From Phocaeicola_A sp963624095 (GTDB lineage Bacteria; Bacteroidota; Bacteroidia; Bacteroidales; Bacteroidaceae), in assembly GCA_963624095.1 (NCBI GenBank), contig CAVFNZ010000029.1, forward strand, positions 1-21,532: a stretch of 21,532 nt of DNA, written 5' to 3'. The position numbers were made by a program, and so were the translations under genes. This document shows, one piece after another, positions 16,254 to 21,532 of this stretch (position 1 is its first letter; each line of letters begins with the position of its first letter). Below the pieces are notes generated by a model. That model did not search any database. It had not been told where the DNA came from and saw nothing but the letters and a program-made list of their open reading frames with translations.

Positions 16254-18194
16254 ATGAGCTATTTGCGATTTGACAAGACTCTCATGGCGAACCTCGAAGA
16301 ATCCCTTCCCAGGGAGATTCTCCGAACCAACCGTTCGGGAGCCTACCATTGCACGACTATTGTGGATTGCAACACGCGGAAGTACCACGGCTTGCTGGTG
16401 ATTCCGGTGCCCGAGCTGGACGATGACAACCATGTGCTTCTCTCGTCGCTGGACGAGACCGTGATTCAGCACGGGGCGGAGTTCAACCTGGGACTGCACC
16501 GTTACCAAGGCGGCAACTTCAGTCCGCGCGGACACAAATACATCCGTGAGTTCAACTGCGAGAAAGTGCCGACAACCATCTACCGCGTGGGCGGTGTCCT
16601 GCTGCGGAAAGAAAAGGTGTTCGTACACCACGAGAACCGTATCCTCATCCGCTACACCCTGCTGGAAGCCCATTCGCCCACGACCCTGCGCTTCCGCCCC
16701 TTCCTGGCCTTCCGCAGCGTACGCCAGTACACGCACGAGAACGCCCAGGCCCGGCGCGACTACCAGGAGGTGGAGAACGGCATAAAGACCTGCATGTATC
16801 CCGGCTACCCGGAACTCTACATGCAGTTCAACAAGAAGAACGAGTTCCACTTCTGCCCGGACTGGTACCGCAACTTCGAGTACCCCAAGGAATTGGAGCG
16901 CGGATACGACTCCAACGAAGACCTCTATGTGCCCGGCTACTTCGAGATGGAAATCAGGAAAGGGGAGAGCATCGTCTTCTCGGGCGGCGTTTCGCCCGTC
17001 TCCACCCGCACGCTGAAGCACACCTTTGAGCAGGAAGTGGAGCACCGCATCCCACGCGACAGCTTCCTCCATTGCCTCTACAACTCGGCCCACCAGTTCC
17101 ACAACAAGCAGGGCGACCAGCACTACATCCTTGCCGGCTACCCCTGGTTCAAGTGCCGGGCGAGGGACATGCTCATCGCGCTGCCCGGACTGACCCTGGC
17201 CATTGACGAGCGCGAAGCTTTCGAGTCCGCCATGGCCACCATGCAGGAGGCTCTCTACTCATGGATGGAGGGCAAACCCGTGAGTCAGAAGATATATGAG
17301 ATAGAACACCCCGACATCCTGCTGTGGGCCACCTGGACCCTGCAACAGTACGCCAAGCTCGTCTCCAAGGAACAGTGCCGCGACAAGTACGGCAAGCTCC
17401 TCACCGACATCATGGACTTCATCCGTCGGGGGAAACACCCCAACCTCTTCCTTCACCAGAACGGACTGCTCTACGCCAACGGCACCGGCAACGCCATCAC
17501 CTGGATGAACTCCACCGTCAACGGCAAACCCGTGGTGCCCCGGTCGGGCTACATCGTTGAGTTCAACGCTTTGTGGTACAACGCCCTGCGCTTCACGGCC
17601 GACCTTGTCCGCGGCGGAGGCGACGACGGGCTGGCCGACGAGCTGGAGAAGGAAGCCAAGACCACGGGCGACTCCTTCGTGGACACCTTCCTCAACGAGT
17701 ACGGCTACCTGCTGGACTATGTGGACGGCGCGATGATGGACTGGAGCGTGCGCCCCAACATGATATTCACCGTGGCGTTCGACTACTCGCCGCTGGACAT
17801 GGCGCAGAAGAAGAAGGTGCTCGACATCGTGACCAAGGAACTGCTCACCCCCAAGGGGCTTCGCTCGCTCAGCCCCAAGAGCGGCGGCTACAACCCCAAC
17901 TACGTGGGACCGCAAACCCAGCGCGACTACGCCTACCATCAGGGCACGGCGTGGCCCTGGCTGTCCGGCTTCTACATGGAGGCATACCTGCGCATCTACA
18001 AGATGAGCGGTGTCTCCTTCGTGGAGCGTCAGATGATTGGCTTCGAGGAGGAAATGACCTCCCACTGCATCGGCTCCATCCCCGAGCTGTTCGACGGCAA
18101 CCCACCGTTCAAGGGCCGCGGGGCGGTCTCCTTCGCCATGAACGTGGCGGAGATACTGCGCGTGTTGAAACTCTTGAGCAAGTATAACCTGTAA
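16254..18194 (+). CDS. Glycogen debranching enzyme, GH133 amylo-alpha-1,6-glucosidase
   Basis: This 646-residue protein should remove alpha-1,6-linked glucose at glycogen branch points. The N-terminal half (LPREILRTNRSGAYHCTTI, then TRKYHGLLV) matches the bacterial debranching-enzyme N-terminal domain. The C-terminal half, from about residue 285, is the GDE_C six-hairpin domain, with GYPWFKCRARDMLIALPGL (residues 295-313), EFNALWYNAL and AYHQGTAWPWLSGFYMEAYL. The family commonly has WGRD where this protein has RARD (302-305). No signal peptide is seen, so it acts in the cytoplasm. It is the first gene of a three-gene operon; the next gene begins 21 bases downstream. Confidence 0.92.
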   Translation: MSYLRFDKTLMANLEESLPREILRTNRSGAYHCTTIVDCNTRKYHGLLVIPVPELDDDNHVLLSSLDETVIQHGAEFNLGLHRYQGGNFSPRGHKYIREFNCEKVPTTIYRVGGVLLRKEKVFVHHENRILIRYTLLEAHSPTTLRFRPFLAFRSVRQYTHENAQARRDYQEVENGIKTCMYPGYPELYMQFNKKNEFHFCPDWYRNFEYPKELERGYDSNEDLYVPGYFEMEIRKGESIVFSGGVSPVSTRTLKHTFEQEVEHRIPRDSFLHCLYNSAHQFHNKQGDQHYILAGYPWFKCRARDMLIALPGLTLAIDEREAFESAMATMQEALYSWMEGKPVSQKIYEIEHPDILLWATWTLQQYAKLVSKEQCRDKYGKLLTDIMDFIRRGKHPNLFLHQNGLLYANGTGNAITWMNSTVNGKPVVPRSGYIVEFNALWYNALRFTADLVRGGGDDGLADELEKEAKTTGDSFVDTFLNEYGYLLDYVDGAMMDWSVRPNMIFTVAFDYSPLDMAQKKKVLDIVTKELLTPKGLRSLSPKSGGYNPNYVGPQTQRDYAYHQGTAWPWLSGFYMEAYLRIYKMSGVSFVERQMIGFEEEMTSHCIGSIPELFDGNPPFKGRGAVSFAMNVAEILRVLKLLSKYNL

Positions 18195-18200
18195 CGTATA

Positions 18201-18205
18201 GGAGG
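18201..18205 (+). promoter_or_regulatory. Strong Shine-Dalgarno sequence deciding the GT4 start
   Basis: GGAGG, within AGGAGGATAA, lies 10 bases before the ATG at 18216 but only 4 before the in-frame TTG at 18210, so the ATG is the better start. Such a complete Shine-Dalgarno is unusual among the genes of this window. Confidence 0.7.
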
Positions 18206-18215
18206 ATAATTGAAG

Positions 18216-19487
18216 ATGAAAGTGTTAATGTTTGGCTGGGAATTTCCTCCTCACATTCTGGGAGGACTCGGAACGGCAAGCTACGGCTTGACCAAGGGAT
18301 TGTCCCAGCAGAAAGATATGCAAATCACGTTCTGCATCCCCAAGCCCTGGGGCGACGAAGACCAGAGCTTCCTGCGCATCATCGGGATGAACAGCGTCCC
18401 CATCGTCTGGCGCGACGCGCAGTGGGACTATGTGAAGAACCGCGTGGGCGGCTACATGGACCCGCAGCTCTACTATGACCTGCGCGACCACATCTACGCC
18501 GACTTCAGCTATATGAACACCAACGACCTGGGATGCCTGGAGTTCTCCGGACGCTACCCCGACAACCTCCACGAGGAGATTAACAACTACTCCATCGTGG
18601 CCGGTGTGGTGGCCCGTCAACAGGAGTTCGACATCATCCACTCGCACGACTGGCTCACCTATCCCGCCGGCATCCACGCCAAGCAGGTGTCCGGCAAGCC
18701 GTTGGTGATTCACGTTCACGCCACCGACTTCGACCGTAGCCGCGGCAACGTCAACCCCACCGTCTACGCCATCGAGAAGAACGGAATGGACCATGCCGAC
18801 CACATCATGTGCGTGAGCGAGCTCACCCGGCAGACCGTCATCAACAAGTATTTCCAGGACCCCCGCAAGGTATCCACCGTGCACAACGCCGTGTCGCCAC
18901 TCCCGCAGGAGATTCAGGACATCGTGCCCCACCGCATCCCCAACGAGAAGGTGGTCACTTTCCTGGGGCGCATCACCATGCAGAAGGGACCCGAATACTT
19001 CGTGGAGGCCGCCGCACTGGTGCTGCAGCGCACCCGCAACATCCGGTTCGTGATGGCCGGCAACGGCGACATGATGAACGCCATGATTACCCTGGCGGCG
19101 CAGCGCGGCATCGCCGACCGCTTCCACTTCCCCGGGTTCATGAAAGGCAAGCAGGTCTACGAGTGCCTCAAGGCCAGCGATGTCTACATCATGCCCTCCG
19201 TATCGGAGCCCTTCGGCATCTCGCCCTTGGAGGCTATGCAGTGCAGCGTGCCCACCATCATCTCCAAGCAGTCCGGCTGCGCCGAGATTCTCAGCAAGTG
19301 CATCAAGACGGACTACTGGGACATCCACGCCATGGCGGACGCCATCTACTCCATCTGCACCAACCCCTCGCTCTACGAGTACCTCAAGGAAGAGGGCAAG
19401 AAGGAGGTCGACGGCATCGTGTGGGAGAAGGTCGGACTCAAGATCCGCCGCATCTATGAACAGGTAATCAGCAGTTACAGAAAATAA
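18216..19487 (+). CDS. GT4-type glycosyltransferase, glycogen synthase-like
   Basis: This 423-residue cytoplasmic protein has the two-domain GT-B layout. The N-terminus MFGWEFPPHILGGLGTASYG has the glycine-rich acceptor-site loop. The C-terminal domain starts around KVVTFLGRITMQKGPEYFVE and contains SEPFGISPLEAM with the E-x7-E pair Glu331 and Glu339 that binds the sugar nucleotide. Family relatives sit beside debranching and GH57 genes in Bacteroidetes and are annotated as glycosyltransferases or glycogen synthases, so a role in alpha-glucan or maltooligosaccharide synthesis is likely; donor and acceptor cannot be read from the sequence. It is clearly different from the GT3 synthase at 8124-9794. 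The GH57 gene follows after 18 bases. Confidence 0.88.
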   Translation: MKVLMFGWEFPPHILGGLGTASYGLTKGLSQQKDMQITFCIPKPWGDEDQSFLRIIGMNSVPIVWRDAQWDYVKNRVGGYMDPQLYYDLRDHIYADFSYMNTNDLGCLEFSGRYPDNLHEEINNYSIVAGVVARQQEFDIIHSHDWLTYPAGIHAKQVSGKPLVIHVHATDFDRSRGNVNPTVYAIEKNGMDHADHIMCVSELTRQTVINKYFQDPRKVSTVHNAVSPLPQEIQDIVPHRIPNEKVVTFLGRITMQKGPEYFVEAAALVLQRTRNIRFVMAGNGDMMNAMITLAAQRGIADRFHFPGFMKGKQVYECLKASDVYIMPSVSEPFGISPLEAMQCSVPTIISKQSGCAEILSKCIKTDYWDIHAMADAIYSICTNPSLYEYLKEEGKKEVDGIVWEKVGLKIRRIYEQVISSYRK

Positions 19488-19505
19488 TAAAAACACATAC
19501 GGCTT

Positions 19506-20918
19506 ATGAAAACAATCTGCCTTTATTTTGAGATACATCAAATCATACACTTGAAACGCTACCGGTTCTTCAACATCGGAACCGACCACTACTACTACGA
19601 CGACTACGAGAACGAGCGCACCATCAACGAGGTGGCCGAGCGTTCGTACATACCCGCCCTGAAGACCCTCATAGCCATGGCCAAGGACAACGGCAAGTAC
19701 TTCAAGGTGGCCCTCTCCATCTCGGGTGTCGCCCTGGAACAGTTGGAGATTCACGCCCCGGCGGTGATAGAGCTGCTCCACGAACTGAACGACACGGGCT
19801 GCTGCGAGTTCCTCGCCGAGCCCTACTCGCACGGTCTCTCGTCGCTGGCTAACGAAGAGTGCTTCCGCGAGGAGGTGATGCGCATGAGCGACAAAATAAA
19901 ACAGCTCTTCGGACAGAAACCCAAGGTGTTCCGCAACTCCAGCCTTATCTACTCCGACGAGATAGGGGCGCAGGTGGCGGACATGGGATTCAAGGGCATG
20001 CTCACCGAGGGTGCCAAGCATGTGCTGGGATGGAAGAGTCCCCACTACCTCTATCACTGCAACATGAATCCGAACCTGAAGATTCTGCTGCGCGACTTCA
20101 AGCTCTCCGATGACATCTGCCTGCGCTTCTCCAACTCGGAGTGGGACGCATACCCCCTCTTCGCCGACACCTACATGGACTGGATTGCCGAGCTGCCCGA
20201 GGAGGAACAGGTCATCAACATCTTCATGGAACTCTGCGCCCTGGGCATGTCGCAGCCGCTCTCGTCCAACATCCTCGACTTCCTCTACGCCCTCCCGGGC
20301 GAGGCCAAGTCGCGAGGCATCACCTTCTCCACCCCTTCGGAGCTCTGCGCCAAGATGAAGTCCGTGGCTCCGCTGGACGTGGCGTACCCCATGTCGTGGG
20401 TGGATGAGGAGCGTGACATCAGCTGCTGGCTGGGCAACGTGATGCAGCGCGAGGCGTTCAACAAACTCTACAGCGTGGCCGAGCGCGTACACCTCTGCAC
20501 CGACCGCCGCGTCAAGCAGGACTGGGACTACCTGCAGGCCAGCAACAACTTCCGCTTCATGACCACCAAGCAGAGCAACGTGGGTCTGAACCGCGGCATC
20601 TACGACTCGCCCTACGACGCCTTCACCAACTACATGAACATTCTGGGCGACTTCATCAGCCGCGTCAACTCGCTCTATCCCGTGGACATGGACAACGAGG
20701 AGCTCAACTCGCTGCTTACCACCATTCGCAATCAGGACGAGGAGTTGGTGGCCATGCGCAAGGAGGTGGAGAAGCTGCAGGCCAAGCTGGCGAAGTACGG
20801 CGACAAGGCGGAGAAAGCCTCTGCCAAGAAGGCCGCTCCGACCAAAAAGGAGTCCGCCAAGAAGACTGCTCCCACCAAAAAGACCGACGCGGCCAAGGAA
20901 CCGACCTCAGCCAAGTAG
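19506..20918 (+). CDS. GH57 alpha-amylase-like protein with altered catalytic motif
   Basis: This 470-residue protein has the GH57 barrel in residues 1 to about 390. Visible family segments are CEFLAEPYSHG, FRNSSLIYSDEIGAQVADMGF, MLTEGAKH (nucleophile position Glu168) and KLSDDICLRFSNSEW. Where active GH57 alpha-amylases have a motif like MDYETFG with the acid/base aspartate, this protein reads MELCALG (241-247), so the aspartate is Glu242. The first motif HQP is HQI (11-13). A coiled coil (about 396-430) and a Lys/Ala/Pro/Thr-rich tail (435-470) follow. Activity on glucan is therefore uncertain; it may be a degenerate enzyme or a binding partner. It is the last gene of the operon, in the same place as in other Bacteroidetes glycan clusters. 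Confidence 0.88.
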   Translation: MKTICLYFEIHQIIHLKRYRFFNIGTDHYYYDDYENERTINEVAERSYIPALKTLIAMAKDNGKYFKVALSISGVALEQLEIHAPAVIELLHELNDTGCCEFLAEPYSHGLSSLANEECFREEVMRMSDKIKQLFGQKPKVFRNSSLIYSDEIGAQVADMGFKGMLTEGAKHVLGWKSPHYLYHCNMNPNLKILLRDFKLSDDICLRFSNSEWDAYPLFADTYMDWIAELPEEEQVINIFMELCALGMSQPLSSNILDFLYALPGEAKSRGITFSTPSELCAKMKSVAPLDVAYPMSWVDEERDISCWLGNVMQREAFNKLYSVAERVHLCTDRRVKQDWDYLQASNNFRFMTTKQSNVGLNRGIYDSPYDAFTNYMNILGDFISRVNSLYPVDMDNEELNSLLTTIRNQDEELVAMRKEVEKLQAKLAKYGDKAEKASAKKAAPTKKESAKKTAPTKKTDAAKEPTSAK

Positions 20919-21013
20919 ATCGCTGCGGATAAGAAAGTAGTCGGGGGAAAGTAAGTAGCCGCTGCGGAAAAGTAAACTTGCCTGCCGGCAAAAAGACCGC
21001 CTCGGCAAAGTAA
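20919..21013 (+). pseudogene. Decayed continuation of the GH57 Lys/Ala-rich tail
   Basis: Directly after the TAG stop the same frame reads IAADKKVVGGK, stop, VAAAEK, stop. After a frame change, 20981-21013 reads PAGKKTASAK, stop. Each piece resembles the tail before the stop (KKAAPTKKESAKKTAPTKK), and each ends in AAG followed by TAA or TAG. It looks like former coding sequence of a longer tail, although low-complexity codon bias could mimic this. Confidence 0.45.
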
Positions 21014-21064
21014 ACCCGCGTCCCGGGGACGGAGCGGAGCTTTCCTGATAAGGGAAAACTTCAT
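21014..21064. other. Gene-free stretch
   Basis: Nothing recognised here; it is part of a 614-base gap between the GH57 gene and the end of the window, whose other contents are listed separately. Confidence 0.5.
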
Positions 21065-21085
21065 CTCACCCGTCTCGGGTGGGGT
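21065..21085. repeat. Duplicated hairpin, copy 1
   Basis: A 21-base sequence containing CACCCG-TCT-CGGGTG (6-bp stem, 3-base loop) and ending GGGGT. It is identical to the sequence at 21144-21164. Both copies are preceded by AGGGAA and followed by GAAG within a few bases. Confidence 0.85.
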
Positions 21086-21143
21086 GGAAGAGAGGAACTC
21101 GTTCCGCCTGGCCGAATGCGCTTTTTGACAGAGGGAATCCAGC

Positions 21144-21164
21144 CTCACCCGTCTCGGGTGGGGT
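21144..21164. repeat. Duplicated hairpin, copy 2
   Basis: Second identical 21-base copy of the CACCCG-TCT-CGGGTG hairpin, 79 bases after the first, in the same orientation. Confidence 0.85.
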
Positions 21165-21207
21165 TTGAAGGAAAACCTTCTCCATCGAACTGGAACATAG
21201 GGAATCC

Positions 21208-21246
21208 AAAAGAAGTATGCGCCTCGCAAGGCGCATACTTCTTTTT
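21208..21246 (+). terminator. Very strong terminator after the GH57 operon
   Basis: AGAAGTATGCGCCT (21211-21224) pairs over 14 bp with AGGCGCATACTTCT (21229-21242), closing a 4-base loop. Three more A-T pairs extend the stem to 21208-21245, and a T-run lies at 21242-21246. The AAAA run on the 5' side could also terminate transcription from the opposite direction. It is 290 bases beyond the GH57 stop, so the untranslated tail would be long. Confidence 0.85.
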
Positions 21247-21303
21247 GGTTCTATTCGGTCGCGGCCGAACGGGTCGGCTCGTCCGGCCTTCCTGTCAGAC
21301 TTC

Positions 21304-21367
21304 CGCTTGTGTCTATCGATTCAGTATGGTTTCACAGGAAGTGTATACTGTTCCAGTTAACGAAGAG
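21304..21367. repeat. Composite repeat core, copy B
   Basis: The 64-base counterpart of the core at 12537-12599, in the same orientation. The first 18 bases are identical; the rest is diverged by substitutions and one inserted C. It precedes, by 43 bases, the 23-bp tandem array at 21411. Confidence 0.75.
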
Positions 21368-21410
21368 AAATCGTATCTGGTGAAATCAGGAAAAATCAGG
21401 CTCTCATCCT

Positions 21411-21525
21411 GTACGTCATGGCACTCTAATCCCGTACGGGATGAGGGGTAGTGAACGTACAGCATGAGGTGTTATAGTTGTACGGGATGAGGGTGTATGG
21501 CCGTACGTCATGGGAAAGGGGTCTC
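21411..21525. repeat. 23-bp tandem repeat array
   Basis: GTAC occurs at 21411, 21434, 21457, 21480 and 21503, exactly 23 bases apart. Each unit begins GTACnnnATG, with a G/A-rich middle such as GTACGGGATGAGGG and a variable second half. There are five units and the array may continue past the window edge. Confidence 0.9.
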
Positions 21526-21532
21526 CGCGAGC

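Noticed and set aside
18225..20492. 755-residue minus-strand frame opposite the GT4 and GH57 genes
   Set aside because: Spans two real genes and their gap only because codon bias removes stops; composition is typical of antisense shadows.
21116..21451. 111-residue frame near the window end
   Set aside because: It reads through a hairpin repeat, a terminator, the repeat core and tandem units, so it is not a gene.
21411..21525. CRISPR array
   Set aside because: Units abut without spacers, are only partly conserved, and no cas gene is present. The same applies to 19-123.
1..21532. Insertion sequences, tRNA or rRNA genes
   Set aside because: No transposase, tRNA clover-leaf or rRNA segment was recognised on either strand.

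Overview
The window looks like a chromosomal segment of a Bacteroidales bacterium with a moderately high GC content. The evidence is the seven-gene V/A-type ATPase operon of the E–DUF2764–A–B–D–I–K type, an outer-membrane DUF5686-like protein, promoters of the Bacteroides form (TTTG/TTG at -33, TAnnTTTG at -7), and mostly absent Shine-Dalgarno sequences. I cannot name the species from the sequence alone.

Layout. 1-408: no gene; four to five tandem 22-bp repeats, a strong terminator for something upstream of the window, and a promoter. 409-7865: V/A-type ATPase operon (E, DUF2764, A, B, D, I, K). 7866-8123: a gene-free gap with a second promoter, a long bulged hairpin and a terminator-like hairpin (a candidate small RNA), then a very good promoter. 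8124-12391: a eukaryote-type (GT3) glycogen synthase and an alpha-glucan phosphorylase (GT35), closed by a clear terminator. 12392-12693: repeats between convergent genes. 12694-13395 (minus): a Crp/Fnr-family regulator, divergent from a DUF5686-like outer-membrane protein (13577-15946) that carries nine 7-residue repeats behind its signal peptide. 16254-20918: a second alpha-glucan operon with a GH133 debranching enzyme, a GT4 glycosyltransferase and a GH57 alpha-amylase-like protein. 20919-21532: no gene; a decayed continuation of the GH57 tail, a duplicated hairpin, a very strong terminator, and a composite repeat ending in five 23-bp tandem units.

Function. The ATPase moves ions across the inner membrane; its proteolipid carries the full residue set used for Na+ by the Enterococcus enzyme. 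The two glycan operons cover glucan synthesis (GT3, probably GT4), phosphorolysis (GT35) and branch removal (GH133). No branching enzyme or ADP-glucose pyrophosphorylase is present, as expected if the GT3 enzyme uses UDP-glucose. The GH57 protein keeps its nucleophile but has lost the usual acid/base motif.

The least explained parts are intergenic: a 63-64 bp core sequence found twice (12537 and 21304), each followed by 22-23 bp tandem units, with similar-length units at the window start; and the promoter–hairpin–terminator unit after the ATPase operon. Everything is read by eye, without alignment or folding software.
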